From: a virus
Direction: 5' to 3' (one strand)
DNA: 64,000 nucleotides
Virus record (IMG/VR): IMGVR_UViG_3300009502_000047
Span: 1 to 64,000 of that record
Both the position numbers and the translations under genes were made by a program. The notes beneath the pieces are model-generated. The model was not told the DNA's origin, ran no database searches, and saw nothing but the letters and a program-made list of their open reading frames with translations. Positions 42,136 to 48,979 of the stretch are shown piece after piece. Numbering within the stretch: position 1 is the first letter of the stretch; every line of letters begins with the position of its first letter.

Positions 42136-42276
42136 ATGAAAACTAAAGAAGAGATTAAGCAGAGACTTGCATATTGTAAGGAAAATGAACCTGCCTTTAT
42201 GAATAGACCTGAAAGATATTTTCGAGGATATATTGATGCTTTAACATGGATAATAGAAGAGGAACAGGGGAATTAA
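42136..42276 (+). CDS. EQEI-type small helical protein, copy 3
   Basis: A 46-residue protein: MKTKEEIKQRLAYCKENEPA, later YFRGYIDALTWIIEEEQGN. 'Y..gyIdAL.WiieEeqG' aligns with 'l..IGLmeLeWVLEEEQGE' of copy 2 and 'YMGVIRALDWVLND' of copy 1. Ends 1 bp before the next ATG. Confidence 0.55.
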   Translation: MKTKEEIKQRLAYCKENEPAFMNRPERYFRGYIDALTWIIEEEQGN

Positions 42277-42277
42277 C

Positions 42278-42631
42278 ATGAAAAGATGTAAGAAATGTGG
42301 TATATTTTTACGTTCTGATAATAAATCAGGTGTATGTTATATTTGTCAGACAGGTATATCATTTGCCAGACGAAAGACGACTGATGCTGAACAACTAAAA
42401 GCCAAGGACTTTTTAATATCCAATAACTTTCCGTCAACTGTCCATCGTGATGATATTGTTGACTTAATTTGTCCACATAACATCTACAAAAACAGTAAAA
42501 GTCTGGATAAAGAAGAAGTTAGATTAATCAGACGAACAGTTTCCTATGTTCTGAAAGAACATGGCTATACCAAGTCAAATAGCAGAGGAACAATATGGAG
42601 CAATGCAAGACTTGCAGATACAACCTGCTAA
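42278..42631 (+). CDS. Zinc-finger plus HTH-like protein
   Basis: A 117-residue protein. CKKC (4-7) and CYIC (20-23) form an N-terminal zinc finger. Residues 40-110 (FLISNNFPSTVHRDDIVDLI... LIRRTVSYVLKEHGYTKSNS, then RGTIW) align by eye with most of the 88-residue protein at 44733-44999, suggesting a shared winged-helix-like domain. Possible transcription factor. Confidence 0.55.
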   Translation: MKRCKKCGIFLRSDNKSGVCYICQTGISFARRKTTDAEQLKAKDFLISNNFPSTVHRDDIVDLICPHNIYKNSKSLDKEEVRLIRRTVSYVLKEHGYTKSNSRGTIWSNARLADTTC

Positions 42632-42765
42632 TCGAACCCATATCTCACACCGAGATTTGCCTATTAACCAAAAAAGCATCACCATGCTTCAAGACAGTAA
42701 TCTACACCCTATGCAAAGAAGTAATCAACTGTCCATTAGAAGAAATGGAGTTAGGATTTATATGA
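42595..42765 (+). CDS. Cys-rich microprotein
   Basis: A 56-residue protein: MEQCKTCRYNLLIEPISHTE, later PCFKTVIYTLCKEVINCPLE. CKTCRYN recalls CKxCKYH of the 38.1-38.4 kb pair. Chosen over a longer frame at 42561 because its TGA overlaps the next ATG and its Cys pattern matches the array. Confidence 0.5.
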   Translation: MEQCKTCRYNLLIEPISHTEICLLTKKASPCFKTVIYTLCKEVINCPLEEMELGFI

Positions 42766-42854
42766 AATCTATGGTATTAACAATATTCCAAGAACTCTAC
42801 GAGCAAGGCAGCATTGATGCTAATGACCCCTACTTAATCGAGGCTTTCCAATGA
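42762..42854 (+). CDS. 30-residue helical peptide
   Basis: MKSMVLTIFQELYEQGSIDA, then NDPYLIEAFQ. Its ATG overlaps the previous stop and its TGA overlaps the next ATG, the coupling used throughout this array. Otherwise nothing recognisable. Confidence 0.4.
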   Translation: MKSMVLTIFQELYEQGSIDANDPYLIEAFQ

Positions 42855-43063
42855 AAGATGAAGTAGCATGTTCATGTTGTAAGAAACTTATTAAACCAGA
42901 TGACCTGGTCTTCATTCTCAAAGGCCACACATTCATTTGTTGTAGCCTTGGATGTCTAATCAACGTCTATGGCATAAACGTACGGACAATGAAATTAAAG
43001 GACTTCGCCCACAAATGTCACAAGTATAAGGAGATGATTAAAGAATATGACAAATCTAATTAA
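42851..43063 (+). CDS. Zinc-finger microprotein with FICCSLGC motif
   Basis: A 70-residue protein: VACSCCKKLIKPDDLVFILK, then HTFICCSLGCLINVYGINVR. CxxC...C(C)xxxC resembles the 'FCS..C' finger of the 39895 gene. The basic helical tail (DFAHKCHKYKEMIKEYDK) could bind nucleic acid. Overlaps the next gene by 17 bp. Confidence 0.6.
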   Translation: MKDEVACSCCKKLIKPDDLVFILKGHTFICCSLGCLINVYGINVRTMKLKDFAHKCHKYKEMIKEYDKSN

Positions 43064-43406
43064 TTGCACAGCACACAACATCGTTTTATTTATCAAAGAA
43101 AACGAGAAGATAACCATCAAACCTTCAGGATACCGAAGCAGAATAACTTACGATCAGTATTTTGAAGATAACATCGAAGTCAATGACGTTGATATCCCCA
43201 TCTATATAAATTCCTATAACCATCACAGTGGCTTACCACCGCCTGAAAAGGATACTCTTTGTATCGTCTCAATGATGGCTGCCTGTGAATTAGCTAACAT
43301 ACGTGATGACTTAATAGTGCCCAATACAGCCCCAACAGCCTGTATACGTGACGAATACGGAAACATAAAGGGTGTCTCATCCTTCTTAAAGATTACAGGG
43401 AGATAG
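43047..43406 (+). CDS. Conserved small viral/archaeal protein
   Basis: A 119-residue protein with a pattern seen in many phage and archaeal genomes: an opening 'N.t.H.i.l' (LINCTAHNIVLFIKENEKIT), a central PPP plus 'cIVS..aA...a..RdDLivPn' (DTLCIVSMMAACELANIRDD) and a closing 'iRDe.GnI.GvssFlk'. I recognise the pattern but know no function for it. Confidence 0.6.
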   Translation: MTNLINCTAHNIVLFIKENEKITIKPSGYRSRITYDQYFEDNIEVNDVDIPIYINSYNHHSGLPPPEKDTLCIVSMMAACELANIRDDLIVPNTAPTACIRDEYGNIKGVSSFLKITGR

Positions 43407-43412
43407 ATAATC

Positions 43413-44168
43413 ATGACCTTAAACTTCATTATATCTGATGTCCATTTGATGTCAGATACATCAAAAGAAAAACAACAGTTAATAATAACCTTTTACGATT
43501 ATGTAAAAGAAAATGGTCATCAACTAATTAACCTAGGTGACTACTTTGATTTCTGGAGATCAAATAACACAGATTGCATCATCCACAATGTAAATGTAAT
43601 TGAAACTGAACCTGTAGATGCCATCTACATTATAGGTAATCACGATTACCTTGGAGATTCCTTTGGATATTATAGATACAAAACAAAGGATAAGATAATT
43701 TATACACATGGCTGTGAACTTGATGTTGTAGCCAACATGGAAGGTTTATCCTACTACAATTACATGAGGATAGCCAAGAGGTTGTCAGCCAATGGAACTG
43801 CAGTTGGCTCTGTTTTATCTACCATGTGGAATTTCTCTGATTATGCTGGTAAAATATGGAGGTTTACCCGAAATCACGGAGACTGGGACAACGACATCAC
43901 CCGCATTGAGCAACTGGTAGCCAACAACCTATCCCATAAGTTATGTCGTAATATCCCCCGTGACTTCTATGTCTTCTTTGGTCATACCCACCGACAGTAT
44001 GTAGGGCCATATGGTGCAAACCCCGGAGCATTCCCCGATTACCTAATCTATAACGATGAATCTAAATTAATTACATTAAAGACTTGGAGAGGATTTTATG
44101 AGGACAATAAAAATAACTTTAGCCCTCGCACTATTACTAATCAGCCTGTTGATATCCCCAGCAGTTAG
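43413..44168 (+). CDS. Calcineurin-like metallophosphoesterase
   Basis: A 251-residue protein. Metal-binding blocks are in order: IISDVHLMSD (DxH), LGDYFDFWRSN (GDxxD), YIIGNHDYLG (GNHD), YTHGCELD (H) and FGHTHRQY (GHTH). The GD.fDfw form is typical of UDP-2,3-diacylglucosamine hydrolase-like enzymes, although archaea lack lipid A, so another phosphodiester or phosphomonoester is more likely. The next, secreted gene begins inside its last 71 bp. Confidence 0.8.
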   Translation: MTLNFIISDVHLMSDTSKEKQQLIITFYDYVKENGHQLINLGDYFDFWRSNNTDCIIHNVNVIETEPVDAIYIIGNHDYLGDSFGYYRYKTKDKIIYTHGCELDVVANMEGLSYYNYMRIAKRLSANGTAVGSVLSTMWNFSDYAGKIWRFTRNHGDWDNDITRIEQLVANNLSHKLCRNIPRDFYVFFGHTHRQYVGPYGANPGAFPDYLIYNDESKLITLKTWRGFYEDNKNNFSPRTITNQPVDIPSS

Positions 44169-44736
44169 CTCAATGACCAGTTGTGAGAAGGCTAGTAACA
44201 ACCCATCAGATATGGTGGCATTAGGAGACTGTAACTGGGAAAACCACAATGTTGAGGGAGCAGAAGATGCTTATAGCCAGACATCTGGAGTAACTTACCT
44301 GGCCAAGATGGGAGAGGTTAAACTTAAAACAGGAGATTATAAAGAAGGCAGACGTATGCTCTTACTTTCAGAGCAGTGGGAGACTCTATGTGCCTATGAG
44401 TACAACAATGATTACAAGAGAGAAGCAGCAGATGACTGCATTCAGATGGGGCCTAATGATAGGGCTGTATTTGCCAATGTAGACAGTGGTCAGTGTGACA
44501 GAGCAATTGACCTAGTTAAAAACTATGGTTACTGTGCTGAAGAGTCTTATTGCAGAGATTATGCCTATGCCTGTAAAGCATATGATAGACCCTTGTTACC
44601 CTACGCAACAGACAAAGTTGACTGGCCTCGTATAATCGTAATGATATTAGTTCTCTTTATTATCATTGGATTACCAACAGTAGTTATCTTGGGAACATGG
44701 GATGTTAAGAGAAAACAGAGGAGAGATAAGAAATGA
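44098..44736 (+). CDS. Secreted Cys-rich protein with C-terminal membrane anchor
   Basis: A 212-residue protein. The signal peptide (RTIKITLALALLLISLLISP, cut near AVSS) requires ATG 44098, which overlaps the phosphoesterase by 71 bp; GGAGAGG precedes it. The ectodomain has about 8 Cys and helical, TPR-like repeats (GAEDAYSQTSGVTYLAKMGE; GDYKEGRRMLLLSEQW). A transmembrane segment (RIIVMILVLFIIIGLPTVVI) is followed by a basic tail. It is predicted to display a disulfide-rich domain on the cell exterior. Possible roles: superinfection exclusion or surface modification. Confidence 0.65.
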   Translation: MRTIKITLALALLLISLLISPAVSSMTSCEKASNNPSDMVALGDCNWENHNVEGAEDAYSQTSGVTYLAKMGEVKLKTGDYKEGRRMLLLSEQWETLCAYEYNNDYKREAADDCIQMGPNDRAVFANVDSGQCDRAIDLVKNYGYCAEESYCRDYAYACKAYDRPLLPYATDKVDWPRIIVMILVLFIIIGLPTVVILGTWDVKRKQRRDKK

Positions 44737-44999
44737 AAGAGGTAGTTGCTAATCAATTTGCAAACAAAGACATTTATCAGAAGGTAACAGATTATCTGGA
44801 AAGACACAATTATCCTAGGCTGGTCAATCGTGACAGCCTAATTATCTCTGTGTTCCCAGAAGCTTTCCCTGATAAGTGGTCGCAGCGCAATATGAAGATA
44901 ATCAGGAAGTTTAGGAAGTCAACTTCCCTCTCCCTTATATATCACAAGTATACAAGGGATAATAGCATTGGAAGTATATACAGGAGATATAATGGATGA
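44733..44999 (+). CDS. HTH-like protein, paralogue of the 42278 C-terminal domain
   Basis: An 88-residue basic protein: YLERHNYPRLVNRDSLIISV, later NMKIIRKFRKSTSLSLIYHK, then YTRDNSIGSIYRRYNG. It aligns with residues 40-110 of the zinc-finger protein at 42278 (HNYP/NNFP, V.RD, IR.., H.YT..NS.GSIY/GTIW). Probable DNA-binding module without the zinc finger. Confidence 0.55.
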   Translation: MKEVVANQFANKDIYQKVTDYLERHNYPRLVNRDSLIISVFPEAFPDKWSQRNMKIIRKFRKSTSLSLIYHKYTRDNSIGSIYRRYNG

Positions 45000-45132
45000 T
45001 TTTCAAATTGAGTGCATAACAACGTCTGTTATAGAGAAATTAAGTAAGTATCCATTAACCAAAATGGTTAAGCAGGATGTACTTACGAAGACTTACCAAC
45101 TTATAAATGAAACTCTCAAAGAGTGGAGGTAA
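44992..45132 (+). CDS. Small helical protein
   Basis: A 46-residue protein with CAGGAGATATA just upstream. MDDFQIECITTSVIEKLSKY, then KQDVLTKTYQLINETLKEWR is fully helical. Last gene before a promoter region. Unrecognised. Confidence 0.5.
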   Translation: MDDFQIECITTSVIEKLSKYPLTKMVKQDVLTKTYQLINETLKEWR

Positions 45133-45172
45133 CCAAAGTGTAATATAGTTTCAGAGTCCATAGAAGTATGGT

Positions 45173-45300
45173 GGTTTGTTATACTATATACCTCAAGTTA
45201 TGTCTTGTGTATCTCTAACAAACCAGCTATTTCTTGACGAAATTAATACAGGGGTCTTAGTTCCACCACCACCCCTGTATACCTTTATATTGGTTCGCTT
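45173..45300 (+). promoter_or_regulatory. Promoter of the replication block with two inverted repeats
   Basis: TATA box CCTTTATATTGG at 45282-45293 is about 28 nt before ATG 45316, giving a leaderless mRNA. Directly upstream, ATACAGGGGT (45246-45255) and ACCCCTGTAT (45271-45280) are a perfect 10-bp inverted repeat that abuts the TATA box at the BRE position. Further out, GGTTTGTTA (45173-45181) pairs with TAACAAACC (45216-45224) around another TATA-like ATACTATATACC. Strong candidate for a regulated promoter; the repeats could also terminate the upstream array. Confidence 0.65.
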
Positions 45301-45315
45301 GGTATGTATATATAT

Positions 45316-45612
45316 ATGAGTGACACCAATCTCCGCGAAATATATACTTACTTTGTCGAAGAAGAAAAGAAACGTGTCGCTATGGGTAATAAAGCCGATA
45401 CTATAAGAACTTTTGTTAAGTTATTATCAGCACAGTTTAATGAAACTAAATTGGTCAGGTCGGCTACATGGCACGCACTGAAGAACAAACATGAAGAAAA
45501 AAACATCACCCAAAGTTATTTTGGACATGTTGTATCTGAAGAGTGGGAGACAATTTGTGATAAGGATGGCGTGATATGGATAGATCTAACAAGACCACGG
45601 AGAAGAAAGTGA
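45316..45612 (+). CDS. First protein of the replication block, unknown function
   Basis: A 98-residue protein from ATG 45316, chosen over ATG 45304 from TATA spacing. Helical N-terminus (NLREIYTYFVEEEKKRVAMG), then FVKLLSAQFNETKLVRSATW and a basic tail (DLTRPRRRK). It may be DNA-binding by charge. Overlaps the next gene by 37 bp. Confidence 0.5.
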   Translation: MSDTNLREIYTYFVEEEKKRVAMGNKADTIRTFVKLLSAQFNETKLVRSATWHALKNKHEEKNITQSYFGHVVSEEWETICDKDGVIWIDLTRPRRRK

Positions 45613-45833
45613 AACCTCTATTAACAGTAAGCAACTTAAGCAGACTTAAGTCACCTCATATTATCTCTACCTTCCTATCTTCGCCGTATGCAAATTCATC
45701 AGTTAACATAGAGGTAACAGGGCGACAAAAACGGAATGTTTACATCGCTTTACATCAATACCTAAAGATACACCCTAATATCCCTGTAGAAGTCAACATG
45801 ATAGAGGGTACTATTGTTTTATCTAAGAGGTAA
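45576..45833 (+). CDS. Small basic protein of unknown function
   Basis: An 85-residue protein: KTTEKKVKPLLTVSNLSRLK, then a segment with VNIEVTGRQKRNVYIALHQY and PVEVNMIEGTIVLSKR. Mixed alpha/beta. Its ATG lies inside the previous gene. Unrecognised. Confidence 0.45.
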   Translation: MDRSNKTTEKKVKPLLTVSNLSRLKSPHIISTFLSSPYANSSVNIEVTGRQKRNVYIALHQYLKIHPNIPVEVNMIEGTIVLSKR

Positions 45834-45842
45834 GACAATCAA

Positions 45843-46088
45843 ATGACTTTAGGTGATAATATCATCCAGTTCTATGAGAACAACTGGAAGGATGATGAAT
45901 TCTATACCATAAGTGACTTCGTTAAGATCTTTGATGCTAATAGACATGCTATTCGACACCATCTAATTAGAATGGTAAAGAAAGGCCACCTATTCAGAAT
46001 CAAATATGAAAGATATACATGGTATGGAAAGTCTATGCACCTTGAGGTGTTTAGACGATTTGAAATAATTGGAGTTGAACTCGAATGA
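45843..46088 (+). CDS. Winged-helix DNA-binding protein
   Basis: An 81-residue protein. YTISDFVKIFDANRHAIRHH, then LIRMVKKGHLFRIKYERYTW is a typical wHTH with recognition helix and beta wing ('l.rm.kkG.l.ri...'). It sits near the start of the replication operon, so it may regulate the promoter at 45282. Ends with TGA overlapping a possible ATG at 46085. Confidence 0.65.
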   Translation: MTLGDNIIQFYENNWKDDEFYTISDFVKIFDANRHAIRHHLIRMVKKGHLFRIKYERYTWYGKSMHLEVFRRFEIIGVELE

Positions 46089-46153
46089 AAGTACAAAAGG
46101 TATCTACATCAAGCCTTGAGAGTTACTCCCCAAGACAACAGGAAGAAACCAAC

Positions 46154-47113
46154 ATGACAGCAGACTACGTAAAACTTTTAAACGATGCCGGAATTGAGAA
46201 TGCAGAAGAAGTTGTCGAGAAGATAACTGCAAAGGTAAATGAAGCATGTAAAGGAGAAAAACCTGATTTCATTGCTGCAGCTCTTGATACCAAAATTAAA
46301 CAGTATGCAAGCAAGCCAAAAGGAGATAGATTTAGTGGTATACTTGTAGCACTCGGAGACATCAAAGATACCAACCAATACTCAAAGAACATGGCAATCA
46401 AAGCCTACAATGACAACCCGACAGTTGCACTCCGTAAGAAGATGGTTCAGGTTGTATCGGGAGAAGTAATCCCCCTTGATGACAAGAAATTCTTTGATAA
46501 GGCAGGTAAGAATCCAAATCCTAACTATGGCAAACCCCTGAAAACCAGACTCTCACGTAGTGGTATTCTCCTAACCGAAGATAATAACCTAATCAATGTC
46601 TATGGAGACTTTGATGCTCAACTTGGTGCCTACGTTACCTTAACAGGCAACTACAACAAAGACAAAAATATCATCAACGTTAACACCAATGGTTGCAAAC
46701 TTGGAGACGAAGTAGACCCAAGTGATGTATGGAAGACCTTATTTGCAGCAGGCAAGAAGTCATCTGTGGCAGTATCCCTAAGCAAAGTCTTTGGTCTCAA
46801 GAATAACACAGTCTTCATGACTACAGGGGTAGTAGCAGCAAGCCGGGAGACTTCAAACGGTGGTGCTATGCTCAATATCTCTGACGAAACAGTAGATGAA
46901 GAGTTAACTGCATTCAGTGATTCAGAAGAAGTTAAAGATAACATGCTCAATGTTGCACCCGGTAACCAAGTAATAATCATTGGACGCACCAAATCCTACG
47001 TCAACAGGCGTGGTGACGATGTTTTCAACGCAGTTATCACAGGAGTAACTGTTAATCCAGAGAGTAGTAAACTTGCTGACACCCTGAAGGACATAGATAT
47101 CGATGATATCTAA
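46154..47113 (+). CDS. Putative OB-fold ssDNA-binding protein
   Basis: A 319-residue protein from ATG 46154 (AGGAAG upstream); ATG 46085 would add 23 residues and overlap the previous stop. Helical N-terminus (YVKLLNDAGIENAEEVVEKI), then OB-like strands: FSGILVALGDIKDTN, NLINVYGDFDAQLGAYVTLT, and VIIIGRTKSYVNRRGDDVFN. The acidic C-terminal tail (DTLKDIDIDDI) is typical of ssDNA-binding proteins. Placement directly before the Sak4-like recombinase supports an RPA/SSB role; similarity is weak. Confidence 0.5.
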   Translation: MTADYVKLLNDAGIENAEEVVEKITAKVNEACKGEKPDFIAAALDTKIKQYASKPKGDRFSGILVALGDIKDTNQYSKNMAIKAYNDNPTVALRKKMVQVVSGEVIPLDDKKFFDKAGKNPNPNYGKPLKTRLSRSGILLTEDNNLINVYGDFDAQLGAYVTLTGNYNKDKNIINVNTNGCKLGDEVDPSDVWKTLFAAGKKSSVAVSLSKVFGLKNNTVFMTTGVVAASRETSNGGAMLNISDETVDEELTAFSDSEEVKDNMLNVAPGNQVIIIGRTKSYVNRRGDDVFNAVITGVTVNPESSKLADTLKDIDIDDI

Positions 47114-47258
47114 GGATAAAATTTTATCCTTTCTAAATTCCAGATTAGATTGTATGCTGGGCACAGAAATGAAGGCATTTACAAAGAACTTAATTCATAA
47201 AATCGAAGAAGGAGACTTTAACTACAATGGCATTCGGAGCGAAGAAGACAACAGTTGA
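47103..47258 (+). CDS. Small helical protein
   Basis: A 51-residue frame: MISKDKILSFLNSRLDCMLG, then MKAFTKNLIHKIEEGDFNYN. It overlaps the previous gene by 11 bp and the next by 32 bp, filling an otherwise unexplained gap. Unrecognised. Confidence 0.45.
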   Translation: MISKDKILSFLNSRLDCMLGTEMKAFTKNLIHKIEEGDFNYNGIRSEEDNS

Positions 47259-48021
47259 CAACGAAGTACCCTCTGTCAACCTATTAGACATCTTTAAACC
47301 ATCAATTGACTTGGAAGTTGTACCAGCCCTGCACATGGCTATCTATGGACGGGCCAAGACAGGAAAATCATGGTTTAGCCTGACAGCAAAGCCACCCATC
47401 TACATAATAGATACCGAAGGAAGCATCAAAATCAACATCAAAAGTTTCCCAGAGGAAATCCGTAACCAAATATTTATAGCAGAAGTCTTACTGGCAGCCG
47501 ACAAGCTAAACAGAAAGATTGACTTAACCAAGTCCTTACAAGCACTAACAGATGCAATTGACTTAATCACTACCCACACCATGTCTCAAGATATCACAGG
47601 GACAATAGTGATTGACTCAGCAACCGACATCTGGGACTGGCTTGGCATCTGGCTTGAAGATGGACTCGGCAAGGGCGAAGGTGACCGCATCAACCGCCTA
47701 GAGTGGGGTAAAGCTAACAAACGATACACCCAGCTAATGTATATGTTACTTAGGTCTAACTGGAATGTAATCATGACCTTCAGAGCAGCCCCAGCCGTAG
47801 ACAACAAAGGCAGTGACCTAGGCTACGACAAAGCAAGATGGCAGAAAAACTCTGAATACTGGTTTGACTTAATAGCCGAGATTACCCGAGAAGGTAGCGA
47901 TCACATAATCCAGACGACTGGTGGGAGATTCGGAGATGAGACTTTAGACTTTACCAATGCAACATGGACAGAAGTAAGAGATGAGATATCCAGTAAATCA
48001 GGAGTGAAATTTATTACATGA
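47227..48021 (+). CDS. Sak4-like RecA-fold recombinase/ATPase
   Basis: A 264-residue protein. Walker A HMAIYGRAKTGKSWFS, a DTEGS strand (YIIDTEGSIKIN), Walker B TGTIVIDSATDIWDWL, and a later NWNVIMTFRAAPA strand. This is the short RecA-like (AAA_24/Sak4) ATPase common in phages, which assists strand annealing or exchange with a viral SSB. Arrangement OB-like protein - Sak4 - polymerase supports that. Walker residues are intact. Confidence 0.8.
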   Translation: MAFGAKKTTVDNEVPSVNLLDIFKPSIDLEVVPALHMAIYGRAKTGKSWFSLTAKPPIYIIDTEGSIKINIKSFPEEIRNQIFIAEVLLAADKLNRKIDLTKSLQALTDAIDLITTHTMSQDITGTIVIDSATDIWDWLGIWLEDGLGKGEGDRINRLEWGKANKRYTQLMYMLLRSNWNVIMTFRAAPAVDNKGSDLGYDKARWQKNSEYWFDLIAEITREGSDHIIQTTGGRFGDETLDFTNATWTEVRDEISSKSGVKFIT

Positions 48022-48329
48022 CAGCATTTGCAGGAGATAACGATGATAAACCTCAACGACTTCAAAAGAAATCAGAGAGACAATCCTTTGCTTTTATACT
48101 TGAAAAAATCAGGGATTATATAGATGCTAAAGATGGTGTCTATAAAAAAGACCCCATGTATAAAATAGACATTGAAGATGCTTTATCCCAATTAAAAATA
48201 AAGGCAATACGTGCCCAACTGGTAGTCCACAAGGCCAAACTCGAAGATGAGCTTATGGACTGTGTTATCTACAGCATCTTAATTATGGAGCGGTTATCCA
48301 AAGATGAGAGATACTTTAATGAACAGTAG
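48018..48329 (+). CDS. Small helical protein, possible NTP-pyrophosphatase-like
   Basis: A 103-residue protein: FAFILEKIRDYIDAKDGVYK, later HKAKLEDELMDCVIYSILIM. The 'K.eDEl.D...Y..l' helix recalls all-alpha MazG/DUF1599 nucleotide hydrolases, but only one metal-type helix is clear. Overlaps the recombinase gene by 4 bp. Weak call. Confidence 0.4.
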   Translation: MTAFAGDNDDKPQRLQKKSERQSFAFILEKIRDYIDAKDGVYKKDPMYKIDIEDALSQLKIKAIRAQLVVHKAKLEDELMDCVIYSILIMERLSKDERYFNEQ

Positions 48330-48979
48330 GTGGTTTTACTCTGAAGTTTATTCCCTTCATAAGAAAAGGAGACCACGTTAATGTACTCAAACGAGCAAAT
48401 TTCGATTCTATATGTCTGGGAGATGAACTTTGGGATGAGTCGGACAGTAGGGATGCCATCTCCTCCATCACATGGGATACAGTTGTCATCATGCGAAAAC
48501 AACAATCCTTTAAGTATTGTACCGAGATAGCCGAGTGTTTAACAGCAAAACACATTTTTATATTAACAAAACCCGGTCACACAGATGATTTACCTCACAT
48601 AGGTGAGAACTACGAGGCTGCCTTCCTACTAAAATTAAATAGTAAAGTTACCTTGGAAGACTTAAAGGATGTAGCCAAGGAATGGCGAAGCTCCCGAGTA
48701 CCCTACTTTATATGCAGTAACCATGCACCCGGCTTAGTTGAATACCTAAATCTAGGCAAGTACAACTATCTAATGACCAGATTCCAGAGCAATAATGTCC
48801 TCGACATAATAAACTTACGAGCCAGCAAGATAAGTGCAGTAATATCCGAGATAGTAACGTATGACCCCAAAGACATGATATTACAAAGTCTTGCTTACAA
48901 AGACAACTTATCTTCCTATGATATCAAAGGACTAATTGATGTCAGACACATCTGCGAGCGTGGTTTCAATGGTGGATGA
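48323..48979 (+). CDS. Unknown protein; coding frame extends upstream without a standard start
   Basis: The first ATG is 48491 (162 residues), but the same frame is open from 48323 and reads like protein upstream: FTLKFIPFIRKGDHVNVLKR, ANFDSICLGDELWDESDSRD, AISSITWDTVVIM, joining RKQQSFKYC. No ATG, GTG or TTG occurs in that stretch and no ribosome site precedes 48491. AGGTGG at 48328-48333 would suit a CTG start at 48341. A -1 shift from the previous gene, a non-standard start or a sequence error are the options. Later sequence (HIFILTKPGHTDDLPHIGEN; YDIKGLIDVRHICERGF) is unrecognised. Overlaps PolB by 41 bp. Confidence 0.5.
   Translation, partial: TVGGFTLKFIPFIRKGDHVNVLKRANFDSICLGDELWDESDSRDAISSITWDTVVIMRKQQSFKYCTEIAECLTAKHIFILTKPGHTDDLPHIGENYEAAFLLKLNSKVTLEDLKDVAKEWRSSRVPYFICSNHAPGLVEYLNLGKYNYLMTRFQSNNVLDIINLRASKISAVISEIVTYDPKDMILQSLAYKDNLSSYDIKGLIDVRHICERGFNGG

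Noticed and set aside
42561-42854. 97-codon frame overlapping the 42595 and 42762 genes
   Set aside because: The alternative frames interlock through stop/start overlaps and show a Cys pattern shared with the array; the long frame does not.
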